64,000 bases of DNA from Epiperipatus broadwayi (lineage: Eukaryota > Onychophora > Udeonychophora > Euonychophora > Peripatidae). Each line of letters opens with the position of its first letter. Position 1 is the stretch's first letter. The translations under genes were made by a program, and so were the position numbers. The notes under the pieces are model-generated. The model was not told where the DNA came from. It saw only the letters and a list, made by a program, of their open reading frames with translations, and ran no database searches. Of the stretch, positions 22,656-36,100 are shown piece by piece. Location: assembly GCA_028023455.1 (NCBI GenBank), contig JAQFVV010000001.1, positions 25,905,401 to 25,969,400 on the forward strand, given 5' to 3'.

Positions 22656-23458
22656 ATAACATACCATCATCACAAACCTTCATACAAATGAAATTTAGAT
22701 TGCTTGATATTATACATAAATTAATTGATCTTGTAAAATTCCTTGATCTGTAATATGATATCCATAGATACACAATGAGGTTTATATCCATCACAAATAA
22801 TTAGGCAAAAGTCTAGATTTTAACCATGGAATGTCTTTATATAGCTGACCTGCAATACAATGCATTTTGATGGGGTTTTTTATTTCACATTTTTGCTATT
22901 TCCCCTGGAACTTCATCACTAAGCTACTCCCAATGGAGTGGGTAGATAGTTTAATTTTTTTATTCTTCCATATTTTTATAAATTAATCACTTAAACAATA
23001 AAATTTTTTATAAATTAATCACTTAAACAATAAAATTTAATAAATTTTTAAAGTCAGATATAATTGTAACCATTCTAGGCAATGACAAATTTACAATAAC
23101 TCAAATTACACATCTCTGTTCTATTTATAACACACTCTTGGTGACACTAATGTTGACTGGGTAACTAATGAATATTGTTCAAATTTAACTCAATAGTGTA
23201 AGAAAATTGTTTGATAAAATTTGCTTCTAATTAATAAGTGAAATGGAGATTTTAAAACAAATACAGTGAAAATAAAATATTGTTTTACAAGTTCAATATT
23301 ATTTTTCATTTTAAACCAAAATAAAAAATTCATATTACAATTTTAATATCTTTCAAAAGGAAATTTTATTCACAAACCATAATAATCATTTAAAAAAGGA
23401 AGGACAATTACATATTGATCTCAAATGAGACCAGTCAACACAATCAGAGGTTACACTT
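22656..23458. other. AT-rich spacer with a 32-bp tandem duplication
   Basis: A direct duplication with period 32 lies at about 22973-23037, containing TAAATTAATCACTTAAACAA twice. Nothing else is recognised. Confidence 0.6.
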
Positions 23459-23523
23459 GTATATATATATATATATATATATTTTTGTTTAAGCACTTAT
23501 ATATATATATATATATATATATA
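23459..23523. repeat. Two (AT)n tracts at the LINE 3' side
   Basis: (AT)n at 23459-23482 and 23498-23523, separated by TTTTTGTTTAAGCACTT. They lie just beyond the 3' end of the minus-strand LINE. Confidence 0.9.
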
Positions 23524-23594
23524 AACAAAAAAGCAATTAATTTCATGTCAATTACATTAAGACTTTATATTCTTTTCATCCTCCGTACTACATT

Positions 23595-26500
23595 TTATTT
23601 TAGATTTATTAGGGCCCAGGTCTGGTTGAATATCCAATTCTGAGAAAATTTTTGGTCTAATTCTTTTATTTCTTTTAGTAATTGTAAAGACATTTTCATC
23701 ATGTCATATTCTTCTCCACTCTTGAAGATAGTCTTATTTCTCAAAGACCAAATAGAAAAATTTATGAATGTTGCCAATCTTATGACCCCAAAATGTCCAC
23801 TCTTGAAGGCCTTAGTCAAATTTACACAAGCTGATTCTTTGTTTTTAATGAAAGATTTAAAAGTGTTTCTTATGCTATTCCAAATTTGACACTCCTCCAA
23901 TATATGTGCCATTGTCTCATCACTACGCCTACATAGTGTGCATATAGGGTCCAGATTATAATTCCTTTTACTATGTAGGAAGTCAGCAGTAGGCAAGGCC
24001 CCAAGGTTAACCTTGATTAAAAAATCAACAAACCTCGGTTCCAATTTTAGACGTTTGGTCAACCTGGAGAACCTTGATATTCCAATCGAAAGAATATTGT
24101 ATATTTTAGTTTCTTCCGGATTCATAAGATCGTATGTATTCCAGTAGTTTAGTTTGTTATTAAACATTGTTCCTGGCTTCATTTTTAGATGGTTAAATAC
24201 TATAGAGATTTGCTTTTGAATCCAAAGCCTTCCACTTTTGGGAGGTGGCCTATCAGTAGGAGTTATTTCTTCTGGGAATATTGGCCCTTCCATCTCTGGA
24301 TTTTTCATAAATAATCTGGTAAGTACATTATGAAAACACTGTATTAATAAGATTTTGATTGAGTGTAGTCCTATGCCGTTCATCTGTTTAGGTTTCTGTA
24401 GGAGGCACAGGCTGATAACAGGAGCTTCCCCCCCCCCAGCACAGCTTCCTACATTGGGTTTCAACATTCCTTATAAAGGCTTTCATCAGTGAGAAGCCTG
24501 AAAGGAAGTGTGTAATCTTGGGGAGCATGACAGCATTCATCAGTGCGATTTTCCCGAACAAAGACAAATAAATCTTCTCCAATGATCCAATAAATTTTGT
24601 TATCTTAGTCATTAAATCGTTTTCAATTTCCTTCCTCATTTTAGATGGGGAGGCCGCTAGCTGAAAACCCAGGAACTTCTGAGGTAGAGCCTTAAATATG
24701 CCAGGAATTTGCTTGCCAGTCATAATTGACCAGATTGCCGACTTCTCGTTGATTCTTAGACCAAATTCACATTCGAATTGGTCCAAGAGCTTCTCTAGTC
24801 GCAAGAAAAAACACCACATCATCCATATAGAAGACATGATGGACCCTTTCTCTTAGCAAAGGTATGGATATTCCTTTAAGAGATGTCTCGGTGCCTAGCA
24901 GGAGGGGATTCACATAGGCAGTGAAAAGGAGTGCACTCAGAGGAGAGCCCTGAGGAATAGAAACAACAGGCTTAAATCCTGGGGACACCCTCCCATCCAG
25001 AGACAAAAACATTTCCCTATTATACAGGAGGTTCTCTATTATCTGGAGGTAGGCAGCTGGTACTTTGAGTCCCTCCAGGATCTTCATGAGGGCATCAACT
25101 TGAATGCAAACAAAAGCAGCAGCAAAATCAAGCTGAACTGCAGTTGGCTGCAAGATCTTCTTCATGTGAATGTGGTCTATCATTAGACAAAATCGGCTCA
25201 CAGCATCGGCCATCAAACTCCCCTTTTAGGCAAACTGGCAATTGGACAGCTGATCAATTATAATATCCTGTATGTCGTTTTTGATTAGGGCCTCAACAGT
25301 CTTTACCAGTAGAGATATTGGCCTGAGATTCCCCAGATTCTGAGGTCCTGCTAGTTTCTTAACCAGAGGAACCATGGCAATTGGGTTGGTCCCTGGAAGT
25401 TCCTGGCAGCCATCAGCCAAAGGATCTGCCATTCTTTTAATGATTGGTGCTGAGAAAGCACTTAAATGAAGCAAGAGGAATTTTGGGATTCCATGCAAGC
25501 CAGGATGTGTTTTGTCTGGCATCATCTTTAATTTATCAATAATACTTTTTTCTGTGATTTTGTGGCTTGAATTTTTAATTAAATTAAATTCTCTTCTTTC
25601 AATCGTGATTCCACCTGGCTTAAACTTTTCAACATAATGGTCACATATCCTGGTCAACATGGAAGATCCTCCATATAGGTTGCCATCTATCTCAATCACT
25701 CTGGGTGCCTTGGCTTTTCTGCCAGCTCCAAGGGCCCACCTAAGATAGCCCCTGGTCCAGCAGTGCTGATGATATATAAATTGTCGCCATCTCTTTATAG
25801 AAAGATATTCCGCAACTTTCTCCTGCTTACTTTTGTATTTCAATTTCAAGTTTGTGATAGATTTGACAGTATGTGCCTCACTGGGCAAGTTCATTAGTTT
25901 TGTTGCAATCTTATCTAATTCGGATAATAGTCAAATAGGGCCCCAGGCTTTTGAGGTGTATTTAGTAATCAATTTAGCAAGTATTTCAGTAAACTGCATC
26001 CATGCATGATATGGATGAAGATTATTCAAATCAACTTCTTTGAACAATATATATGTCTCAGATACTAGTTGAATGCTGCTATTTGTTCGAGTTAACATTC
26101 TTATAGTTCTGGGGAGCTCCTGTGCTGAGTCATTAGAGTTATTGAACTGAAAATCACATTCAATTGAAAAGTGGTCTGAAAATGTAATTGGTCGCAGTTG
26201 CACCTTCAGGGTTTTAAAAATTTCTGAGGAGACAAATAGCAAATCAATCAGTGTTTTTGCCTTCTTATTATAGAAGGAGAAGGCCCCATCTGGAAACAGT
26301 GATTGACAGCTCATCAATTTCTGATTTATCAATCATCTATATCTATCTTGAAAATTATCATATGTTAAGTTACAATCCCCAATAATTAAAGTGGGAAGGG
26401 AATTAGTCCTCAATGCTATGTTTATATTCTGTATGATTTTGTGTATGATTTCAGGTTTTCTAGGAAGATAAAGGTTAATTAGGTTAAAAGTATAATTTTT

Positions 26501-26797
26501 AAATTTGATAATTGCAATCAAGCAGTTATTGTCAATTTTGATGATTTTAAAAAAGGTGATAGGGGAGTTTTTGTTTATTACAATTGCAACCCCTCCTGCA
26601 GCCATATTTGAATAGGAATAATGAAAAAACCCAAAGGTATTTATTTTACTAATAATGTGTTGATCAGTTTTGTTATGTATCTTTGTCTTCCCAAGACATA
26701 ATATATCAGGGCTACGAATACGGAACCATCGCTCCAAAGCAAAGGCCCTTGCCCATGAATTCATGCCCCTAATATTCATTGAGGCAATTTTAATCAT
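23595..26797 (-). pseudogene. LINE ORF2, AP-endonuclease/reverse transcriptase, broken
   Basis: The endonuclease starts MIKIASMNIRGMNSWARAF at 26797, with SPDILCLGKTKI (E to G at the catalytic QETK-like position), AAGGVAIVI, IIGDCN and SDHFSIECDF. The RT shows NLRPISLLVKTVE (about 25310), motif A QLDFAAAF, motif B IPQGSPLSALLF and motif C YMDDVVFF (about 24815-24842). The C-terminal CTLCRRSDETMAHILEEC (about 23880-23940) is the usual LINE cysteine motif. One frame runs from 26797 to 24767, interrupted only by TGA at 26335-26333, TGA at 25933-25931 and TAA at 25228-25226. Frameshifts follow near 24795 and in a C run at 24428-24437. It is not functional as written. Confidence 0.8.
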
Positions 26798-29435
26798 CTC
26801 GCAGTTGGATTAAAAAATCAGAGCATGCTTCTAGCTCTTCATTGGTTTCATTCTTCTTTTGATAGTGCTCATTTAGCTTCATAGCAAGTTTCGGCAACTG
26901 TGGTGTTACTTCTTGATCTTTAATTTTGGGAGATTTAATTGTTTTATTTTTAACTTCTAAATTCTCTTTGTCACTATATGCGACAATGGAATGGGCTCCA
27001 TCAGTGGATCATTTAGAGAGGAATTTAATCTTGTTTTCTTAATTAATTGAGGTGCAGAGTCTATTTCTTGATCTGATAAATCCAATAAATTTATTATGTG
27101 TACACTTTCACAGTCTGAATTTACTCTTGATTGAGGAGAGACTGAAGCTTTTGTTCTTAGTCTTTTTTTCCATCTATGCCGCATTCTTCTTTCATTTTGT
27201 GTTTCTTACTCCTCTTGTGCTGAGGTCTCTACATACCATGGACTAGACTCTCTCATGGATGATGCAATGTCTTCATTTAAAGACTGTTTTTAGAGAGTAT
27301 CAGATTGTGATGAAACATCTTGTTCCAAGTTCTGTGTCTCATTCAATATCTCTTCCTTATTTATCATTTTAAGTTTATTTCTTTTCTGTTCTTCTTTTGT
27401 ATCTACACCAGGCCATGATCTTAGGTTATTATAGCTTCTGGTTTGACATTTATGAAATCTTTTCCTTATAGTTCCACATAAGTTACATTTTATGTCAGGG
27501 CATTCCCTCCTTAGATGCCCTCTATGCTTGCAAGAAAAACACTGAGGGGCTACACCTTTCAGCAAGATGATTAATGAAGCCTCTTGGTATGCAATCGAAG
27601 AGAGAATTTGCAAAGGAGATATTCCTTTCTTTAATATTAATTTAAAATTGGCTGCATTTGTTAAGTAGTGTGTACCCTGAAAATTGACTGACTGGAATTG
27701 TAGACTTAGAATTCTTCCAAAAGGGCTTAGAATTTTTTGCAGGTCTGCAGGACCAAAATTCACACCACAATTTCAAATCAAACCATCAACACATGGAGGT
27801 CTATTCAAATCTATGTACATCAAAAGTTTATTTGTTATGGTCTTGAATTTATTTTTAAATGCTTCTTTCATAGAATTGTTAAATTGCACAATTAGATATC
27901 TATTGTTCACATGAAATAGAATTTTATATATTGTTTGTTTGAGCCCCTGTTGTTTGAGTCCCTGTTGTTTAATCAGAGAATATAGTTCTTGTACAGGAAA
28001 TTTAAATAGATTTAAATGATTGTCTATGGTCATCATATGCCTCAAATGTCCTCCATCAGGACTGCTGAAATAGTCTGATTAAATTTATCAGAGATTGTAG
28101 AATATATAGAGGGGTTATTTCTAATTTCCTCTTCAAGGTCATCAATCTCTGACATCACCGCATCCATGTGATTGTCTTCATCCAAGTGCATCCACTGCAA
28201 AGATCTTATGTGTCTATCTGTTTCCTCTCTTCCCTGAAAACCATTTTGCAAATGAAAATCATTATTATTATGCTTGTTTATATTCATCTTTATGGTTTTA
28301 GCATATGACATGGACACTGTATTATTTTCATTTTGAATTTGACTGTCCCAAACTTGACTAGTTTGCTTAAGGGGGTTAACTTTTGTATCAGCTGTCAAAG
28401 GTGGAAAGTTGTCTTTTGAAAGATGATTTATTGTTGATCTCTGACTGTCTCTTACTCTTCCTATAGTCAAACCATTATAGTTGGCTTTATAATTACTTTC
28501 ATTTAGTGTGGTTAATTGGCTATCAAAATAAAGTATTTCTTGATTTACCATTTATATAAATAGGAATTTTACATCTGGCCCCTTGAACCAATTTCTTATT
28601 AATGGATTTACCATGAGTCTTTTCATGCATTTCTAGTTGCTTGAGGGTATTATTTTGGTTCCTATTACTGTTTTCAATATTTCCACAAGCTCCCCATGCT
28701 GGAAGGATCCTCCCCCCCACTCCAGTAAGCTTCTCCTGATGTTTGTAGTTATCTGTATTACTTATACGTTCATTTTCAGCTTCTAAATATATATCATTAT
28801 GATCAAAAGTTGATTTTGCTGGTTGTTTATTTTTAAGTGGCGGCACCTCTGCGCCCATTTTATGATCGTAACTTTGTTTCCCTGCGTATGCGGAAGTCGC
28901 AATTGGTCTTGAATTGTAGCTGTCATCGTGTTCTATAATATCACTTTTAAAAACTTGGATTGTATTTATATCTTGTGACATTTTTCCATCCTGCAAACTT
29001 TCGTCACTATTGACTACTTCCAGAAAGACACCAAATTTACATTGTTTATGAACGATGCCGTTGTTTTTAGCATAACTTTTTTGTTTCTGAGTATTTACAC
29101 ATAATTCTTTTTTTGCATTGTTAGTTTCATCATTATCTATCATATTTGTCACATCATTGTGTTTAGAATGCTGTATTTTATTGTCGGACTTCGTTTGAAG
29201 ACTGTAACTTTCTAAATCGCGTTTTTCTTTACTTTTTTTTAATACTATCTGAGTTTTTCCAATTCTCTGGCATTTCTAAAGGTTTGCTGTTCACTACATT
29301 CTTCTTAGCTGGTTGTTTACTATTATTATTCTTTGTTACTATTACTTTAGACTTGTCATCTATGTTTGAGGTTGATTTTTGATTAATTACATCTTTTTTA
29401 ACTGGATTTGTTCTATTTTTACCGTAGGCAGGCAT
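26790..29435 (-). pseudogene. LINE ORF1, nucleic-acid-binding protein with zinc knuckles, broken
   Basis: This would be the RNA-binding partner of ORF2 in the retrotransposition particle. Reading starts MPAYGKNRTNPVKKD at 29435. Long polar, lysine/asparagine-rich stretches follow (to about 28050). Then come a conserved globular part with LNRPPCVDGLI and FGPADLQKILSPFGR (about 27760-27820), and a zinc knuckle CFSCKHRGHLRREC followed by a second cysteine/histidine cluster CNLCG...FHKC (about 27450-27540). Breaks: frameshifts near 29235 (T run), 28540, 28045 and 26985, an in-frame TGA near 27770 and a stop at 27290. The predicted last codons, LRDD then TAA (26792-26790), overlap the ORF2 start. 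Confidence 0.7.
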
Positions 29436-29650
29436 TTGTATAACGTCTTGCCCAGATTATAAATGACTTTTCATACTAATTCTTAGCTTTCTTTGATAAA
29501 AAAGGACTCTGAAATAATAGAATTTGTATTTATAAATTTTATTAGCCACTTCTCCCTTCAAATAACCCAGTATGGGCTGTGACAACGCCTTTTCCAGAGA
29601 GACCAACTTAGCAGAGAACTGGCTAAGATGGCAACGGGAAGCAGACTATA

Positions 29651-30146
29651 ATTTTTAATATATTCTGATAAATTTAAATATTTTTACATATGTTTTAATA
29701 ATAATTTTTATACCTAATTTATGAAAAAACATATAGGAAACATAAAACATTTCATTCTGTAATATGGGTTGCTATGGTGATTGTAATAACAGAAGTTGAA
29801 ATGTGTAATAATGGATAACAATATTAATTTTATTCAAGTGATCTTTTTTTATGATTCACTTAATTATTTCCAAAATCTATTTATTTATTCACCTGTTTAT
29901 TTTTTTTTTTGAGATTGAACACAACAGATTTAGGATTTACTGCTAGAATTAGCAGTAAACTATATTATTTTAAAGCATTAGGTTACCATAGTTATCTAGT
30001 TAACATTATATTTCAAGACTTCCATTATCCATGGATCAAGTGAAATGAAAATTAAACAAGATCAACAAACTTCTTTTTTTAAAATACTGTGACATCCACC
30101 ATTAATTTAGCATTACTATATATATATATATGTCCAAAAGATGGCG

Positions 30147-30195
<49 letters not shown>

Positions 30196-33064
30196 GCCAT
30201 TACAATTTAGTCATTAGCTAAATTTATAGTAATGTGCATGTAAGAAAATGTAAAACAAAATCATCATCACACTTTTATATAACCATAAAAGAAGCTGTAG
30301 GGCATCCAAGTTCAAACCCTACCAGATCAAAATTTTAAATGCTTTAGACAGAAAGAGAGTGGGACAGAAATTATATGCTTTACTTGTTTGTGTGTTAATA
30401 AATCTCAAAAAGAGCAATACACACATTTAAACTATTCAATTTTAATTTTTCTTTAAAAAGCAAAGTTATAACGCATACGTATAGGCAGTGTATGTGTAAG
30501 CTATTTAATTGTTTTATATTTCAAATATTCAACATTTTAACTTTCTTTAAAACTAACCTATGCTTGATCAATTCTAATATCTTATTCTATACTTCTATTT
30601 TGCTTTCCTATAATTGTAATTGGGATTTAAAAGTTACAGATTTAATTAAATAATAGGGTTATAATTACTAAGCTAGCAATTATATTATTTAATGTTAGTT
30701 TATGAATGATTTGAAATAATGAAGTATGTGTGTACATTACATACGGAAATTTACATTTATTAAATATTGAAAGAAAAGGAAGGGTTAAATCTGTCAAATT
30801 ATTTTTTTGTACAATTTTATGTTAAAAGAGGAAATCTGATGAATCAGATATCTATTTTTGTAGCAATTTTGTTTTTGTAAATGATTGTTTGTCACTTTGG
30901 GAGCTTAAGCTGGGTGGGAACTCTAATTTTGAAATTGTCTTATCTTAAGATCTAAAGAAGGAAGCTCAAAAATTTGAAATGTTACCTAGGTGTAAGAAAA
31001 AAAAGGATTAAGTCTATTTTTTTTTAAAACAAAAGTGTCTGGAAAAAGGATTAAACTTTTCAGTTGAAAAATAATTTAGTTGAAAATAAATTAGAGATCT
31101 AATTAAAACGAATTTGTCCAAAAATAGCAAGTGACGCTATCTCTGATTGGTTAAGTTAGCTAAAAAATTGGATATAAAAAGCTGTCTGTAAAAATCAGTT
31201 GAATTATTATTGTGATTATGATTCAGATTATTAGACTATTAAATTGAATGTTGAAAATATAAGAAATGACTGGCTAGAAAAATTATATGTATGTCCCATC
31301 TTTGCCTGACCATCTGGGAAGCTGCACATCAGATAGGAAAGAAAAGATGTTTTATCTAAAATAATATTCTACACCTTTCAACTGACCAGAAAAATAAGAT
31401 GTTTTTAATAGAAGGAAGAAAGCATTCACCTGCATTCGATGAAAGATGAATTAATCTACCAATAAATATTAATCATCAAGTCCAATTAATTGTTCCAGCA
31501 ACTGAGTTTAAATCCAGGAAATTTATAACATGAAAACAACTGCTGTATTTCATTCACTAAAAGAATAATGCTTGACAGGAAGAGAAGAAAAATTGATAAT
31601 GATTTCCAAATTATCCACTAAAGCAAATAACCTCAATAGGATCCTCATCATCAAATAATTATATACTTCAAGAAAGTGATTGTTCCAAAGAACACGGAAA
31701 TTGTTGCTGCCAAGTATAGACAGTATACAAGACAAGTGAACCCTTGGATTGGTAATATGACTTTTATATCTATTTTCTTTATGAAATCAGAGTATTAATA
31801 AAAATTTAGTAATAAAGTGACATATTTTATTTAAAGAACTTTTAAAGACAATTCAGATCGATGGAAAACAAGAATGTCTTAATAATAATAGCTTTGAACT
31901 CCATAAATGATTTTGAATGTATCAAAATTTATTTGTTTATTAATTTTACAGTTATGAAATATTAAAGTGTAAAATAATTTTTTTATGGTATTATGATTTT
32001 AGTTTTAACTAATATATTATTATTATTTTGGGATAAAACACGCACATACATAGTAATATTTTATATGTGTATAATTGCGAGTGAATGTGAAATAATAGGT
32101 GGTGTTAAAATATTAAATTATTTTGTCTTGAGAAAGTATAGATTTCAGCACTTGGACGGGAGGGGGAGATAATGATTTAAAACTCTTTTCTAAGAACTTG
32201 ATTTTTCTAATTTCTATTAACATTTTTTTTTTAACATTCTACTTACATGTTAGATTTATAAAGTATGTGTGCTAATGAGCGGATAATATTTTTTTTCTTG
32301 AAATACTTTTCTCATAGAGTGAAAATCATGGTCAATGTGACATCCAACTTAATACAATATACATTTGAAGGGAAAGGGGGAAGAACTTGAAATTAATCTG
32401 AGGATTGTTATATGATCAATTATTATCATTATTATTATTCATGTCAATTTTCATGTTTCTCTAGAAATTTTTATGTATATGTTAGAAATGCAGTAATAAA
32501 TATTAGTTTGTTTTATTAAATGAGGCGTATACATTTCATTAAGTGTAGTCTTTGTTAAGTGTGATCATTCATCATCATCAGTGGTTGAATATTGGTTATT
32601 TAAGATATAAGTAAATATGCTAAAATTAAGCAATAATTATGAATTTCTGTATAAAAATTAGTTTTATGTTTAGGCTTAGTCCTAGAGCAGTAGTTGAAAC
32701 CCTTGTCATTATCGTTATTATTATCATCACCATCATCGCCATCAACATTTTAATTAATGAGCTGTTTAAATGTTTAAAGGCCATAAATAAATATTAATTT
32801 CATAATATTTAGTGATTTCTTAGTATTATTATAACCACATCCCATCATCTATTTCATGCAAGGATGAGTGAATTGCCATCCTAAATTAGTTATACATAAT
32901 CTGAGCTAGTAAACTTATAAAAATATTGAAACACATTTGTTATGCTAAGATCTAAGAAATGATTTATGCCTAATATACTCCACTTTGGTTTAAAGATGTT
33001 TTACTTTTACCTAAATATTAGTGTGTATAGTGATATGGCTCAAAAAGCAAAATCTCCCATTTTT
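29651..33064. other. AT-rich intergenic stretch
   Basis: It contains (TA)n tracts at 30117-30131 and 30148-30192. At about 30297-30335 there is a weak SINE-like motif: AAGTTCAAACCCTA resembles an RNA polymerase III B box. No gene can be supported. Confidence 0.4.
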
Positions 33065-33190
33065 ATTAGAAATAAAGTACCAAAAGGGGATTCAAACCCG
33101 GTACATGTGAAAGGTTATTAGATATAACTGTGTTTAGATTCAGATAATCTAGTGGCGCCCTGCTAGACCATATTCACTTAGTATTTGTTT
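33065..33190 (-). repeat. tRNA-derived SINE-like fragment
   Basis: On the minus strand TGGTCTAGCAGGG (A-box-like, about 33160-33172) precedes GGGTTTGAATCCC (B-box-like, about 33088-33100). The 60-odd bases between the boxes exceed normal tRNA spacing and do not form a clean cloverleaf, so this is probably a SINE head and not a tRNA gene. Confidence 0.45.
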
Positions 33191-36100
33191 AAACATGCAC
33201 TTAACATCAAACCAAGAAATGAAAGTGGATAAGATCTACTGTCTGTATACCTGAGTTATATTTTATTGAATTACTAGTGTACTCACCTCACGTGATTTCA
33301 TATACCTAAGTTATAATACTTGTTATTAATAATTTGCTTATAATTATTGATAGTGGGATATCTTGAGAAATCTAATGATAGAAATATGTTTCATTTCATC
33401 CAATGACCCGTAATATGATAGATAACTCAGTCTGATCTTTGGTTTAATAGCCACTACTCATGTTAAATAATTCTTCTCTTTTGATATAAAATCTACAATG
33501 CATTTTTCGTTTATTGAGTTAGAGATTTATATTTGAATCTTTTCATAATTATTAAATACATTTGGATCGTTTGATCATCTTTATTAAGTTACATTTTTTA
33601 ACAATACTGGAATATTTGAGATTTTAATAATGTTTGAATTCTGACATTTCATAATTACTTTAATTTGGTTACAATATATATATATATATATATATGGAAA
33701 GAGAGAGAATAAATAGAAAATTAAATTATATATACATATTTTTAGTTTGTATAGTTTTATTTTTTTAAATATATACATAAGCTAATTAATTAGATTTCCT
33801 TTAATTTCTTTTTATAATATAGTTTTATTACACACAACTGGTGTCAGTTGATTTTCAAATGTTTATTATAAATGAAGAATCTCATAAAAACTTAAGCAGA
33901 TACAAAAGTTTCTTATAGCAAAAAGGCGGTTCATCAAAATATATAAGAAATATCTAAAATTCTATTTAATAGAAACAATCTCAAAATTTAAAAAAAAAAC
34001 TAAATATGTATTAAGCTTTTTATTAAATGTGCGTAAATATAATGTGTAGTAAATACATTTCTATAGCTGTGATTTTTAAAAAAAGGTAATAAGTTTATAA
34101 CTTATATTTGCCATTTTTCATTTACTATGTAGGATCAGATTGATATTTTATTGTTTGATAATCCATTAAATTAAAATGAAAGTCATAAAAAAATTAGATT
34201 AATTTAATCTACATCTTAAATTTATTTTATGTGCATTTTATTTACATCATCAATGTTTTTTTTTTTTTTTGTATTTACCTAACCAATTAAACTTTTGAGT
34301 TTTTTGTGGTACTGTTTAAAAAAAAACATTAAAATTCAATTGTCTATTTACTTTTAATAACGAAATGCTATTTACACATATGAGACAAAACTTTTTGTCT
34401 GTAAAAACTAAATATTTACATTAATACAAAAATATTAAATAAAAATTAGTTAATTTAATTATTTTTTAGGTTTTACACATTTTTTATTTATTTGTAAAGT
34501 TTTTAATTCTGTTTGTAGTAAACATTCATTTTTAATTGCATGCTGAATAGAATTTTTATATTTTTATAGAGATTGTTTATATTTTATGGTGAAAGCCTTA
34601 TTTTGCCTTAAATGCAGAAAAATTTTAACACATCCTCTCCACTATATAAATAATATACTAAGATGTAACTTGTTGGTTAATATTTGCTTCTGATTATGAG
34701 TACTAGCAGAGAATACATCATTATTTGACATCTTTATTTATATATATCTTCATTATTTACTAATCTCTTTTGATATTATATAAATGGATAATCTATGTGA
34801 AATTGGTTATTATATAATAGCATTTTGAATCTACGATATTTTATACATCACATAAATGCCCTTAATATAATGGCTTGAAAAATTTACTTACAATGGTGTT
34901 TTTCAAAACATATATTGCACCAGTCAATTGTGTGCTATATAACAACACTTCCACCAACATAGCACAGTTACATTTACTTCCCAGCCCACATGTACAGCTA
35001 AGAAGAAACATGAGACTCAAATTAGGGCTGTCAAGAATGAATCGCTGAATAATATAGAAGAATTAAAATAGTACATAATTATATTAATATATAAAAACTG
35101 TTTTATTTTTAATAACCAAAATAAAGATTCAAACTCTGGATAGGATTAAAATATACTTTAATATTAATTGAGAATGAACACAAACATATATATATATATA
35201 TATATGATTTCACTTTAGAGGGTTTTACATTTATTACATAACACTTAATGATTCTTTATTTGTTGTTAATCTGAATTTTACAATAAGTCACTTTAAGTGT
35301 GCGAAAATTCAATATGCTAAAATAAACTATTTACATGAGAAATGAAAGATCTATGATTGATTTATACTAGTACAAACAATTTGTGGTATGGTTAAGGTTA
35401 TAACCCCCATTTCTTTATAGCAAAAATAAAAACTTCTCATTTTTGTTTTGTTTACTATTATTAGAGAGTGAAAATATATGTATATATGGGAATGGTTCAT
35501 TAATAAAAAAAAGACATGCAACTTTAAACCAAGCATACTACAGGAATTTATAAAACACTTCTCTAAATGTGATTCACAGTTTCTATACCGTTATGACTTT
35601 ATTGGGATGAAACAGGCAAAAACAATTTAATTAATGGATACTGTTATTACTAGCATAGAATGATTATATATATATATATATATATATGAAAGCCCAGCTG
35701 TCCAAAGGATAGCTTCATCATTTGACATATATTTATGAAGAAGACGTACATTCACACATATGAGGAAGTGGTACTAAAGTTGAGATAGGTCTGGTGATAT
35801 AATGAGCCAGCATATGGTATCCTCCATAGAGCATCCAATACTTTAGCCTCACATTCCACAAGAAGTATAATCCCTGATTATGAATGATTTTTAAAATGAA
35901 GGGAAAAATTTGGAAAATATCAGGTAATTCCAGATTCTTGAAAATTCCCGAATAACGAAGCATTTACACTGAATAGAAATTTTGAGATATGCCAGTAGTA
36001 CAATGTACATATGAAAATAAAACTAATGCTTAATATTACACTTTAAATGTTTTAATCCTCTCCATAATGGTATGCATGATAGTGAATCATGCTATGAATA

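Larger units (their letters stand above)
23540..29650 (-). mobile_element. Two-ORF non-LTR retrotransposon, L1/Tx1-like, full length but decayed
   Basis: It is about 6.1 kb on the minus strand: a 5' leader (about 29650-29436), ORF1 with zinc knuckles (29435 to about 26790), and ORF2 with AP-endonuclease, RT and a C-terminal cysteine-rich motif (26797-23595). The ends are estimated from coding limits. Placement in the L1/Tx1 group rests on the APE-RT order, a separate ORF1 with CCHC knuckles and the C-terminal CX2C...H...C motif. The clade is a judgement call without a phylogeny. Confidence 0.8.

Noticed and set aside
33065-33190. Functional tRNA gene on the minus strand
   Set aside because: A-to-B box spacing is too long and no cloverleaf is apparent; it fits a SINE head better.
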